64,000 bases of DNA from Tissierellia bacterium (GTDB lineage: Bacteria > Bacillota > Clostridia > Tissierellales > Peptoniphilaceae), in the NCBI GenBank assembly GCA_030538075.1, contig JAUNUQ010000008.1, positions 1-64,000 on the forward strand, written 5' to 3'. Shown in pieces: positions 34,461 through 42,600 of the stretch. The notes under the pieces are model-generated. The model was not told the origin of the DNA and searched no databases. It saw only the letters and a list, made by a program, of their open reading frames with translations. Numbering within the stretch: position 1 is the stretch's first letter; the number at the start of each line of letters is the position of its first letter. The translations under genes were made by a program, and so were the position numbers.

Positions 34461-35433
34461 AGACGCCTCCTAGTAGACTCTCCTCTAAGGATCGATCGAA
34501 ATAGCTGGAGCTGAGCCGAAAGACCTTTCCATTGAGTTCAGACAGAGATCCCTCTAGGCCCCCTAGCCGGATATAATCTGAGATTAAGTATTGATGGTTG
34601 AGTTCAATCTGTCCTGGGAGATTTCGGTCTTTTGATCGAGAACCATATTTCGTATCACCGATAAGTGGATGCCCCATCGCCGCTAAATGGATGCGAATCT
34701 GATGAGTTCGACCCGTGATGATCTCCACTACAACCAAGGTATAGCGTCCATTGGAGTAGATGGGCTTGGCAATACTCAAGGCTTCCTTTGCCCCCTCTTC
34801 CACGGATAATAGCATTTGGTTTTTATCTTCAATTTTCCTCAGGGATGCATCGATATAGGTCCGCTCTTTGAGCTCACCATGGACGATGGTGCGATACTTC
34901 CTCTGAATTCTGCGAGCTTGGATAGCAGCATTCACCTGTTGAAGGGATTCATGGCTCTTGCAGCCGATTAATAGCCCCGATGTGTTACGATCCAGTCGAT
35001 GGGCAAATGCCGGAACAAAAGTCTTTTCAACCCTGGGAACATAATCCCCTTTTTGGATCAAATACTCCAATAGACCATCCTGCAATGTCTTTCCATAATC
35101 CGCAGCAGAGGCGGGATGGGTGAGCATTCCCTTTGGCTTATAGGCGATAAGGATTTGGTCATCCTCATAGATCAACTCCATGGGTATGCCCCTCCCCTTT
35201 CGGATGGGCGTCTTCGGTCGGTACTGATCCAAGACCTCATCGTAGATGAAGAGGTTGACGATATCCCCTTCCTTAAGAAGATGATTTGGCTCTACTCTGG
35301 TACGATTGACTTTGATTTTCTTTGTTCGAATGTATTTGTGAATGAGGGTGATCGGTGCCTTGGGCAGATACTTGCGCATAAAGCGGTCCAGTCTCTGGTC
35401 GGCATCGTTTCCTCCAATTGTCAGATCTCTCAT
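34438..35433 (-). CDS. RluA-family pseudouridine synthase
   Basis: A 331-aa enzyme that isomerises uridine in RNA. An S4 domain (about 10-70) precedes the synthase domain with the catalytic Asp in AHRLDRNTSGLLIG (about 150-160), RTIVHGEL and TGRTHQIRIHLAAMGHPLIGD (about 243-260). The GTG at 35442 lies within the AGGTGA site of ATG 35433, which is preferred. Which rRNA or tRNA position is modified cannot be said; it resembles RluD/RluC. First gene of a six-gene operon. Confidence 0.92.
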   Translation of the reverse strand: MRDLTIGGNDADQRLDRFMRKYLPKAPITLIHKYIRTKKIKVNRTRVEPNHLLKEGDIVNLFIYDEVLDQYRPKTPIRKGRGIPMELIYEDDQILIAYKPKGMLTHPASAADYGKTLQDGLLEYLIQKGDYVPRVEKTFVPAFAHRLDRNTSGLLIGCKSHESLQQVNAAIQARRIQRKYRTIVHGELKERTYIDASLRKIEDKNQMLLSVEEGAKEALSIAKPIYSNGRYTLVVVEIITGRTHQIRIHLAAMGHPLIGDTKYGSRSKDRNLPGQIELNHQYLISDYIRLGGLEGSLSELNGKVFRLSSSYFDRSLEESLLGGVYEDHSFE

Positions 35434-35526
35434 TTTACTCACCTATGGGATTATGTTATAATAGTTGTGCTTCAAAGAGTCCAGCCTAGGCAAAGGAAGC
35501 TCGGGCTATGTGTCAACGACACGACT

Positions 35527-35556
35527 TTGTTACCATTATACCTCATTATCTACAAT
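35527..35556. promoter_or_regulatory. Overlapping divergent promoters (rluA - / YceG-like +)
   Basis: Plus strand: TTGTTA (35527-35532) and TACAAT (35551-35556), 18-bp spacer, for the YceG-like gene. Minus strand: GG-TATAAT at 35540-35535 with a weaker -35, about 100 bp before rluA. A GTGTC-AAC-GACAC inverted repeat (35513-35525) lies in the rluA leader. Confidence 0.6.
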
Positions 35557-35581
35557 AGTTCATTTACTGAAGGAGTTTTAT

Positions 35582-36010
35582 ATGAAATTTGTAAATTGGT
35601 TTATCGATACAGTATACGATTTGTTGGAGTATTTGATCATGCTCCTAGTCGTCGCCATCGCCGTCATCATCATCTTATGGCGACTGGATGGACTGTTTAA
35701 TGCTGACATCCCCCTCCTATCGAGCTCAAGTAAGGCAATCGAGAGCACGATCCAGACCACAAGAGAGTCCCTCAGCGATATCTTGGGAAGCACTTCCCTC
35801 GAAGGAGAGGTGATCGAGGTTAAGATTCCAGAAAACGCCTCCTTAGAATCCATATCCAATATCCTCTTCCAATATGGACTCATCCAGGATACAGCCAAGT
35901 TTGAGGAGTACATGAAAAACAATGATCTAATCAGCTCGATCAAGCCGGCAACCTACGAGATCACCGTAGGAAACAGCATTGAGGAGATCGCAAAGATCAT
36001 CACCCAGTAA
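35582..36010 (+). CDS. Short MltG/YceG-like membrane protein lacking the catalytic domain
   Basis: A 142-aa protein: transmembrane helix (about 17-35), linker and a YceG N-terminal LysM-like domain (about 77-140; VIEVKIPENASLESISNILFQYGL and LISSIKPATYEITVGNSIEEI). Full MltG is about 340 aa with a C-terminal lytic transglycosylase domain, which is missing here; the stop codon is clean, so it is not obviously broken. GGAG sits 9 nt before ATG 35582. It lies alone on the plus strand among minus genes. Confidence 0.75.
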   Translation: MKFVNWFIDTVYDLLEYLIMLLVVAIAVIIILWRLDGLFNADIPLLSSSSKAIESTIQTTRESLSDILGSTSLEGEVIEVKIPENASLESISNILFQYGLIQDTAKFEEYMKNNDLISSIKPATYEITVGNSIEEIAKIITQ

Positions 36011-36012
36011 GC

Positions 36013-36038
36013 AAAGGAGCACCGCGGTGCTCCTTTTT
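36013..36038. terminator. Bidirectional terminator
   Basis: AAAGGAGCACCG and CGGTGCTCCTTTTT form a perfect stem between the convergent YceG-like and DUF6648-like genes. Confidence 0.85.
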
Positions 36039-36594
36039 AGTATCCAGTATTGACATATCCATCGATGATGGATTTCTTTGGACTGCTGTGATAGACGCCC
36101 CTCTCCACCAGACTGTTTCGAATCTCCTCCTTCATCGAATGGAGGATGACCCTGTCCCTATTTGTAACTCGAATCTCAAAGAGTCGATCCTTCAGCCGAA
36201 CGGAGTTTAGGACTAGAGGATAGGCCTCGATATACTGGTCCTCCAGGAGCTCCAATAGTCTGATCGTGGCTTGATCTTTTAATTCATAATAATTGTTCAT
36301 CTTGCCGATATTCTGTTCAAATACCCGGCGCCCTCGACGATCCTTCTTTTGCGCCTGTGCGATGCTGTTGCAGTATTTTGCGAGCACATTATAGTATTGG
36401 TAATTGTAGATGCAGCGCTCCACACTGTCTAATACCACATAGGGTTTCATCTGCAACCGATCGATCATCTGCAGATTTTCCTGTAAAAAGGACTTCTTGT
36501 CGATCATGCCCGCTTCCAATCGATCGATGATCTGATTTCTCATTTGAAAGAAGGTCTCAATGGCCTTGTGTTCGTTTTCCCTAAAAATCGTCAA
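36037..36594 (-). CDS. DUF6648-like conserved protein
   Basis: A 185-aa cytoplasmic, helical protein resembling, from memory, the DUF6648 family of Clostridia (RNQIIDRLEAGMIDKKSFLQ, YNYQYYNVLAKYCNS, NNYYELKDQATIRLLELL, LKDRLFEIRV, VILHSMK). Function unknown. Start is TTG with AGGGGG just upstream. A strong terminator with eight T ends only about 10 nt before this start and no promoter fits in between, so expression needs read-through. Confidence 0.75.
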   Translation of the reverse strand: MTIFRENEHKAIETFFQMRNQIIDRLEAGMIDKKSFLQENLQMIDRLQMKPYVVLDSVERCIYNYQYYNVLAKYCNSIAQAQKKDRRGRRVFEQNIGKMNNYYELKDQATIRLLELLEDQYIEAYPLVLNSVRLKDRLFEIRVTNRDRVILHSMKEEIRNSLVERGVYHSSPKKSIIDGYVNTGY

Positions 36595-36604
36595 TCCTTC
36601 CCCC

Positions 36605-36650
36605 TAAAAAAAACGCACGGAAGGGGGTATTGCAGCCTCCCCTCCGTGCG
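36605..36650 (-). terminator. Strong terminator after the P-loop gene
   Basis: CGCACGGA/TCCGTGCG with inner CCCC/GGGG pairing, then eight T on the minus strand. It sits between the P-loop gene stop (36659) and the start of the DUF6648-like gene (36594). Confidence 0.9.
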
Positions 36651-36658
36651 CGATTTCT

Positions 36659-37084
36659 CTATTGTGCTTCTAGCTCTACGGAGTCAGCGCGGAATTCCTC
36701 CGGCAGATCTTCCGTCGTCTTATTCATTCCCAGGAGAAACTCCACTTCGTATTCTTTAGAAATCTCCTTCAGTCGATTGACGAGGATGGTGAAAGTGTCC
36801 AGGTTGAAATCGATGATGTCATACATGCCATCGATGTAAATCTTCTCAATATCATAGTCGCGTGAGATGATTCCACATAGGAAACCATACATCTCCTTTG
36901 AGTTCTCGATACCAAAATTTCTCGCGTTGATCAGTCTTACGGAGTGATCCAGCGAAAAGATATGGGAATCGTCCGTGTCTATAAAGACGATATTTCCATG
37001 TCCTGTTGCCTTGTCATGATTCGCTCCATCAATCAACCATTTTGTTTTTCCACTGCCCTTTGGGCCTAATACAAATTTAACCAT
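36659..37084 (-). CDS. Small P-loop ATPase of unknown role
   Basis: A 141-aa protein consisting of a minimal P-loop domain: Walker A VLGPKGSGKTKWL (about residues 4-16), a Walker B-like KIYIDGMYDI and FLLGMNKT. I know of conserved clostridial proteins of this kind but no function. GTG 37096 overlaps the GGAGG site; ATG 37084 is preferred. Located 30 bp downstream of the radical SAM gene. Confidence 0.75.
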   Translation of the reverse strand: MVKFVLGPKGSGKTKWLIDGANHDKATGHGNIVFIDTDDSHIFSLDHSVRLINARNFGIENSKEMYGFLCGIISRDYDIEKIYIDGMYDIIDFNLDTFTILVNRLKEISKEYEVEFLLGMNKTTEDLPEEFRADSVELEAQ

Positions 37085-37113
37085 TTCAACCTCCACCTTT
37101 CAAATCCTTATAG

Positions 37114-38061
37114 TTATTTGTGACCACAGACCTTTGGTTTTAAGTAGTCACAATGGTCTCCCTGTTCCATCCGATCAGCGATCATGCGCTCGATGATCTC
37201 GTCTCGAATAACCCACCAGCTGGATCCCCAATTGGAGAACAATGAGATCTCCTCTGGTGATCTGCCCAATAATCTCTGTATGACAATCTCTCTATCCAGG
37301 TGACGCAAGAATAGGATGGCACGCTGGATAAAGGTCTCTTTTTCGATCAATGATAGTTCGCCCTGCACAAATTGCTCAGCAAATTTTGAACCCTCCGTAA
37401 TATAGAGGGCATGGAGCTTCACTTGGTCCACTCCCAGGACCGAGATGAGCTTTGCCGTCTCCACGGCGTCAAGATCCTCATCCCCTGGTAATCCGATGAG
37501 CACGTGCACACATGTACCCAGACCAGCTGCCTTACACCTGAGAACACCATGAACGAATTCTGCAATTCCATGGCCTCGATTGATCCCGTATAGGATATGG
37601 TAATTCGCCGTCTGTAAGCCCAGCTCCATCACCACGTCCACCCCTTTTTCCCGCTGCAACTCGGACAAAAATGCCAGCTGTCCATCGGTGATGCTGTCCG
37701 GTCTCGTAGAGATATAAAGGGCGACGACCTCCTCCTCAAGAGCCTCCGAGATCGCACTTTGAAAGGCATCATCTGTCATATAGGTATTCGTGTAATTTTG
37801 AAAATAGGCGATGAAGAGTTTCGCCTTATACTTCTTTTCGATGTACTCACGATTGACTCGAATCTGTTCCCGAACGGATAGTGTAGTGGGAAGATTCTCA
37901 AAGGAACCGCCCTCCTCAGAACAAAAGTCACAGCCACCCTCTCCGATGGTGCCGTCCCGATTGGGGCAGCTCCCTGCCAGTTTAATGGGGAGCTTGTATA
38001 CCTTTTGTCCATATCGACGAGTTAAGTAGTCCGAGTAACTTCGATAGGGAAGCCTTGTCAA
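37114..38061 (-). CDS. Radical SAM protein, TIGR01212/YtqA family
   Basis: A 315-aa radical SAM enzyme of the YtqA/YhcC family. The cluster motif is the family variant CPNRDGTIGEGGCDFC (Cys at about 32, 44, 47), with ELGLQT (about 150), GLGTCVHVLIGLPG and QVKLHALYITEGS following. Reaction unknown for the family, possibly tRNA-related. The start overlaps bcp by 4 bp. Confidence 0.92.
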   Translation of the reverse strand: MTRLPYRSYSDYLTRRYGQKVYKLPIKLAGSCPNRDGTIGEGGCDFCSEEGGSFENLPTTLSVREQIRVNREYIEKKYKAKLFIAYFQNYTNTYMTDDAFQSAISEALEEEVVALYISTRPDSITDGQLAFLSELQREKGVDVVMELGLQTANYHILYGINRGHGIAEFVHGVLRCKAAGLGTCVHVLIGLPGDEDLDAVETAKLISVLGVDQVKLHALYITEGSKFAEQFVQGELSLIEKETFIQRAILFLRHLDREIVIQRLLGRSPEEISLFSNWGSSWWVIRDEIIERMIADRMEQGDHCDYLKPKVCGHK

Positions 38062-38507
38062 CGAGCTCTCTCCTCCAAGAAATCCAGGACTTCTTGGGCA
38101 TGCCCTTCTGCCTTAACTTTTCTGAACTCGCGGATGAGCTGTGAGTTTTCATCAAATACAAAAGTCGATCGCTCTGTACCGATTGTGTCTTTGCCGAACA
38201 TCTTCTTCTCCTTCAGTACCCCAAAGGATCGAATGGCATCACGATTTGGATCGCTTAACAGCTCCTGTTTTAGTTCTTTCTTTTCTATAAATTTGTTATG
38301 GGAACCTAAGCTGTCCTTGCTCACGCCGACCACAACGGCTCCTAATCGGTTAAACTCCTCCGCTCTTTCACTGAACTCTAAACTTTCAATCGTACAGCCT
38401 GGAGTGTTGTCCTTGGGATAGAAATACAGGACCAACACCTTTCCACGATAGGACTCTAAGGTCTTTAAATCTCCCTCTGTACTCTCCAATCTAAAATCGT
38501 AGTTCAT
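38058..38507 (-). CDS. bcp: Thioredoxin-dependent peroxiredoxin, BCP type
   Basis: A 149-aa atypical peroxiredoxin that detoxifies peroxides. Seen: YFYPKDNTPGCTIES with the peroxidatic Cys (about 43), GVSKDS, and FGVLKEKKMFGKDTIGTERSTFVFD. No resolving Cys stands five residues after the first, so it is 1-Cys-like. GGAG 6 nt before ATG 38507 places the start 1 bp after the HAD stop; the longer frame to 38558 is unlikely. Confidence 0.93.
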   Translation of the reverse strand: MNYDFRLESTEGDLKTLESYRGKVLVLYFYPKDNTPGCTIESLEFSERAEEFNRLGAVVVGVSKDSLGSHNKFIEKKELKQELLSDPNRDAIRSFGVLKEKKMFGKDTIGTERSTFVFDENSQLIREFRKVKAEGHAQEVLDFLEERAR

Positions 38508-38508
38508 C

Positions 38509-39330
38509 TCATTCTCCATAAATTTCCAATAGTTGATGGGCGATCCCCGATTCGTCATTGGTGTATTTGGTCACCTGTTTCGCAGACTGCTGTACGATGG
38601 GCAATGCGTTTTTCATGGCGATCCCCATTCCAGCTCCGCGAATCATGGGAAGATCATTTACTTCATCGCCAAATGCTGCGATTTCCGAGGTCATCAGTCC
38701 CCTTCTCTCAGCATAATGCGAAATCGCCCGCCACTTCGTCACACCTGCATTCATGATCTCCATGATATTGTTCTTATACATCGCCGCCATGATATGATGG
38801 GATAATCCGCTGCCATAGCGATCATCTAATTCCCTCGCCATTCGGGTCAGCACCTCTATCGAACCGGGGTAGACAATGGACAGGACCCGATCGGGGACCA
38901 TCTGTTCCATCATCTGAATCCGATTGACATTGCGCACGAGATTTTTCTCGTAGCCATCGATGCGCACCTCTGGCCCAACGATGAGATCTGTACCCTCTTT
39001 GGCATAGTCAACATAGAAAAGAGCATGTAGGTCCAACTCTCTCCCCATTTGATAGATCCTATTGACCACATCATTTTCCAGATAATCGGCGAAGATATTG
39101 CGCCCCTTTCCCGTGTCAAATAGGAGTGCTCCATTGTTTGCCACAATCGTCCTGGGGCAGTCTAGGGACTCTGTCAGTTGCATGGCGAAATCCACATGCC
39201 TGCCAGTTGCGATGAGAATTTCCACCCCTCGCTCAGAGAGATTGCGTACGGTCTGAGCCGTCATTGGATCTATGGTCTTCTGTGAAGTCAATAGGGTACC
39301 ATCTAAATCAAAACAGAGTAATTTATACAA
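38509..39330 (-). CDS. Cof-type HAD phosphatase
   Basis: A 273-aa HAD superfamily IIB hydrolase: motif I CFDLDGTLL, motif II LIATGR, Lys in the VTKWRAI region and motif IV AFGDEVNDLPMIRGAGMGIAMKNA. The family dephosphorylates sugar phosphates or nucleotides such as FMN; substrate not assignable. Second-to-upstream neighbour of bcp. Confidence 0.9.
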   Translation of the reverse strand: MYKLLCFDLDGTLLTSQKTIDPMTAQTVRNLSERGVEILIATGRHVDFAMQLTESLDCPRTIVANNGALLFDTGKGRNIFADYLENDVVNRIYQMGRELDLHALFYVDYAKEGTDLIVGPEVRIDGYEKNLVRNVNRIQMMEQMVPDRVLSIVYPGSIEVLTRMARELDDRYGSGLSHHIMAAMYKNNIMEIMNAGVTKWRAISHYAERRGLMTSEIAAFGDEVNDLPMIRGAGMGIAMKNALPIVQQSAKQVTKYTNDESGIAHQLLEIYGE

Positions 39331-39355
39331 TCAGCGTGCACCCTTTCAGTGAGGA

Positions 39356-39709
39356 TTAATCCTCGACTTCGATCTCCTCATCCTCATCGCCAAAGATTTC
39401 GAAGAATACTTGGGAAGCGGTATCAAATTCCTCATCGGAATCGATGTTCTCCAAGGTGAAATCCCCATCTTGCTCCCCATCTTCTAGATAGCGATACAAT
39501 AGTACCTGCTCATCATCTAAAGTCACCAGTGCCATATACTCAACATCATCCACTTCAAAGATCCCCAACACTACGCATTCGAGTTCTGAATCGTCATTTA
39601 AAGTCAGGACGATGGTCTCGACATCGTCATAATCACCGTGGTGGTGATCATGGTCACAGTTTTCATCATGCACATGAGGTGCATCGTTTCTCTCCATATC
39701 CTTATCCAT
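39356..39709 (-). CDS. DUF1292 (YrzB-like) protein with His-rich start
   Basis: A 117-aa acidic protein. Residues 32-100 are DUF1292 (VLTLNDDSELECVVLGIFEVDDVEYMAL). Residues 9-27 are rich in His, Asp and one Cys (HVHDENCDHDHHHGDYD) and could bind metal. The family usually sits near alaS/yrrK; here it follows a parvulin gene. Function unknown. Confidence 0.88.
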   Translation of the reverse strand: MDKDMERNDAPHVHDENCDHDHHHGDYDDVETIVLTLNDDSELECVVLGIFEVDDVEYMALVTLDDEQVLLYRYLEDGEQDGDFTLENIDSDEEFDTASQVFFEIFGDEDEEIEVED

Positions 39710-39788
39710 CTTGTCTATTTCCCTCCTCTTTCGTTCTATGTTTATTAGTTACCCAGAAAATCAGAAACTATCCAGTGAACATCGAAAA

Positions 39789-40559
39789 TTATTCCACTGG
39801 ATTTTCCTTCCCGTAATACTTTTCGACATGATATTTCTGTTTTAATCCTTCGATGGTCTCCAAATACAGTTCCTGTTGCTTCATAGCCGTCAGTTGTCTA
39901 CGGGCTTCATTTTGTGCATCTTCATGGGGAAGGCTCTGAGACTCCACTTTATCGACTAGATGTATGATATGATAACCAAACTGCGACTGTATCGGACCCG
40001 AAATGGTTCCCACCTCCATGCTGCGAACCGCCTCTGCAAACTCAGGGACCATCTGATCGGGCGAAAAAGTGCCTAAGCTCCCGCCCTGCTCCCTAGAGGG
40101 ACAAAGGGAGATCTCCGCTGCGACGGTTTCAAAAGCTTCTCCACCATCCACTCGGTCCTTTGCATTTTGAGCCTCTTCCTCAGTCTGTACTAGAATATGC
40201 GATGCCGTAACCTGCTCAGGAGCCGCAAAGTACATCTTATGCGAATCATAATACTCCTCTACTTCCGTATGTGTCGGCTGGATCTGATTCATCAACAGGG
40301 ACATGGCATATTGCTTGAGAAGGCTCTCTTCAGCAATCCGGCGCTGTTTCTGAAAAGCCTGGTCCTGATCCAGCTTTCGATCTACTGCATCTGCATAGAG
40401 GAGTTCCTGACTGACTAACTCCTCAGCAATGCGCTCCATACCCTCTTGACTATTGAATTGCCTTTGCATATCTACACTGAGGCTGTTGATGAATAGCTGT
40501 ACATCCTCAATTGTTATTTCTCTTCCGTTTACCCTTGCCAATACTTTCTCTTCGATCAT
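39789..40559 (-). CDS. Cytoplasmic parvulin-type peptidyl-prolyl isomerase
   Basis: A 256-aa protein with an N-terminal SurA/trigger-like helical part (about 1-115; NGREITIEDVQLFINSL) and a PpiC rotamase domain (about 117-205; TASHILVQTEEEA, GGSLGTFSPDQMVPEFAEAV, IQSQFGYHIIHL). Unlike PrsA it has no signal peptide or lipobox, so it should act in the cytoplasm. GGAGGAG precedes ATG 40559; the start lies 53 bp inside cvfB. Confidence 0.9.
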   Translation of the reverse strand: MIEEKVLARVNGREITIEDVQLFINSLSVDMQRQFNSQEGMERIAEELVSQELLYADAVDRKLDQDQAFQKQRRIAEESLLKQYAMSLLMNQIQPTHTEVEEYYDSHKMYFAAPEQVTASHILVQTEEEAQNAKDRVDGGEAFETVAAEISLCPSREQGGSLGTFSPDQMVPEFAEAVRSMEVGTISGPIQSQFGYHIIHLVDKVESQSLPHEDAQNEARRQLTAMKQQELYLETIEGLKQKYHVEKYYGKENPVE

Positions 40560-41415
40560 TGGGTCTCCTCCCGTCTTCTGTTTTTTCCACTAGATATATT
40601 CCCTTTGGATCCAGTCGGATCCGCTGTTTTCGGTACAATTTACCGAGCGCTCTCTTGAAGGAGGACTTGCTGATGCCAAACAATCGCTTGATCTCCTCCG
40701 GTGAAGAATGATCTCCAAGGTTGAGATAACCGCCGCTTTGTACTAGCTTCGCGTAGATCCTCTCCGCGTCATCGCCGATTACCAGATGAGCCCGATCTCT
40801 CAAACTCAAGAGTAGCCTGCCCTTGTCGTCTATAGATTGAACCCTCGCATCTAGATTCTCCCCCTCTGTGATTGCACCCAATAGATCCTTCTTGGGGATC
40901 ATGGAATCATAGATTCCATCCACTGCTAAAAAAGCTCCCAGCTCTGGGTGAATGCTGTAGACAATGCCCTTAACCCAATCCCTCTCCTTATAGGGGGGAT
41001 TTCGTTTGAGCATGTTGCGGATCTTCATCGATGCATATAGACGCTCTCTCCCGTCAATTCGCAATGTGAATAGATAGGATTGCCCCTGCTTCGGGCGGAA
41101 GGTCTGTTCCTTAAAGGGCAAGTAGAGATCTTTTTCCAATCCCCAGTCTAAAAAGGCCCCAAAGCGGTTAACCTCTTTAACCATCAGCCGCTTCACCTCA
41201 CCCAATTGAATAAAGGGGTGATTTTTAGTGGCCAATAGCTCGCCACCCTTCCCATTATACACGAAAGCAGAAATACGGCTACCCTTTTGATCCCCTTCTG
41301 TCAATTCAAATCTTGCCATACGAGCTCTCTCCCTTTTGTCTTTCCCATCGTTTAGGTAGACAGACCTCGGATCGATGGCAACAATGGTCAAATCTTGAAA
41401 TATTCCTGGTTTCAA
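40507..41415 (-). CDS. cvfB: S1-type RNA-binding protein CvfB/YitL
   Basis: A 302-aa protein of the CvfB family: three S1-like domains (IQLGEVKRLMVKEVNRFGAFLDWGLEKDLYLP is the second) and a C-terminal winged helix (LFGISKSSFKRALGKLYRKQRIRL). CvfB affects virulence genes in staphylococci; the mechanism is unclear. The frame opens to 41484, but AAGGAG six nt before TTG 41415 gives the usual length. The basic tail (GKGKRKRNNN) overlaps the parvulin gene. Confidence 0.9.
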   Translation of the reverse strand: MKPGIFQDLTIVAIDPRSVYLNDGKDKRERARMARFELTEGDQKGSRISAFVYNGKGGELLATKNHPFIQLGEVKRLMVKEVNRFGAFLDWGLEKDLYLPFKEQTFRPKQGQSYLFTLRIDGRERLYASMKIRNMLKRNPPYKERDWVKGIVYSIHPELGAFLAVDGIYDSMIPKKDLLGAITEGENLDARVQSIDDKGRLLLSLRDRAHLVIGDDAERIYAKLVQSGGYLNLGDHSSPEEIKRLFGISKSSFKRALGKLYRKQRIRLDPKGIYLVEKTEDGRRPNDRRESIGKGKRKRNNN

Positions 41416-41492
41416 CTTCGTCTCCTTAAAAGTTGATGAGGCGCAGGTCTGCAGAGCTTTGAAGCTGGCGATCCTGCGCCCCATAGTCTATA

Positions 41493-42590
41493 TTAGAATT
41501 TATCGTAATAAATTTTTTCCAGGGGGATGTCTTTTTGTATAAGGGATTCTGAAATAGAATCGATCATCACCGGACTACCACATAGATAGGCCGTATAATT
41601 TCCTCCCTGGTCCACATATTTTTCAATGGAGCTATTGACACGCCCCGTGTCCCCTGTCCAATTCATCTCTTCTGTTGCCCTAGATAGGGTGGGAAGGAAT
41701 TTAAAATCATGCAGCTGCTCTTCCAGTTCCTTCATCTCATCCAATAGGAATAGATCCTCCGGTGTCTTTGCACCAAAGTAGTAGCGGACACTTCGCTGGA
41801 TGCCATGGTCTCTCATATGATACAGGATCGAGAGAATGGGAGCCATCCCGGTACCAGCCGCCACCAAGACCATGGGACCACCGTCGTCATCTTGATAGTA
41901 GAAATGCCCATAGGGACCATTGATGTCCACGATATCCCCTTCATTGAGATGGTAATGGACATAGGTCGTGGCGATTCCACCGGTGTAGCCGATCAAGAGC
42001 TCCAGATGCTCAGAGTCTGTCGCCGATGAAGCCACGGAATACGCACGGTAGACCTCCTCGTCGTTGCCCTCATAAGCTGGTGCCTTCAGCTGCACATATT
42101 GACCCGGTTTAAAGGAGATCTTCTCGCCTTCCGGTAATTTAAAGCGCAGCTTTTTGATGGTAGGGGTCATCTGTGTGACCTGAACCACCTCCATCTGATA
42201 TTCCTTGACATTGAAGAGCTCTTCGGGTATTTCGATCTTAATATCTTCCTTGACCTTCAACTGACAGGAGAGTCTGGTGTGATCTTCTCTCTCTTCTTCC
42301 GTCAACCAAGGTAGTTCTGTCGCTAAGACAGGTCCTCCACCTTCTAATACCCTCACTTTACAGTAACCACAAGTGCCCTTTCCGCCGCATGCAGAGGGAA
42401 TGAAGATCTTCTCTTCGATCAGAGTGGACAGTAGAGAGGAGCCCCCTTCAATCGTCATGGGCTCTCCATCGTTGATGGTTAAACTCACCTCACCATAGTC
42501 GGCAATGTATTTATCCGCAAAGCTGAGAAGGGTTGCCAGTACGATGGAGATCAAGGTGACGATACCTGTCGTCAATAGTATTGTATTCAT
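41493..42590 (-). CDS. nqrF: NqrF-type NADH dehydrogenase subunit
   Basis: The electron-input subunit of Na+-NQR: N-terminal helix (about 5-25), a 2Fe-2S ferredoxin domain with CGGKGTCGYC (about 69-78) and LSCQ (about 112), FAD domain with RAYSVAS (about 186-192) and NAD domain with AAGTGMAPILS and CGSPVM (about 340). The 365 aa fits NqrF slightly short of the usual ~405. It follows nqrE by 11 bp, ending a five-subunit operon in which NqrA is absent. Confidence 0.92.
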   Translation of the reverse strand: MNTILLTTGIVTLISIVLATLLSFADKYIADYGEVSLTINDGEPMTIEGGSSLLSTLIEEKIFIPSACGGKGTCGYCKVRVLEGGGPVLATELPWLTEEEREDHTRLSCQLKVKEDIKIEIPEELFNVKEYQMEVVQVTQMTPTIKKLRFKLPEGEKISFKPGQYVQLKAPAYEGNDEEVYRAYSVASSATDSEHLELLIGYTGGIATTYVHYHLNEGDIVDINGPYGHFYYQDDDGGPMVLVAAGTGMAPILSILYHMRDHGIQRSVRYYFGAKTPEDLFLLDEMKELEEQLHDFKFLPTLSRATEEMNWTGDTGRVNSSIEKYVDQGGNYTAYLCGSPVMIDSISESLIQKDIPLEKIYYDKF

Positions 42591-42600
42591 CCCATTCCTC

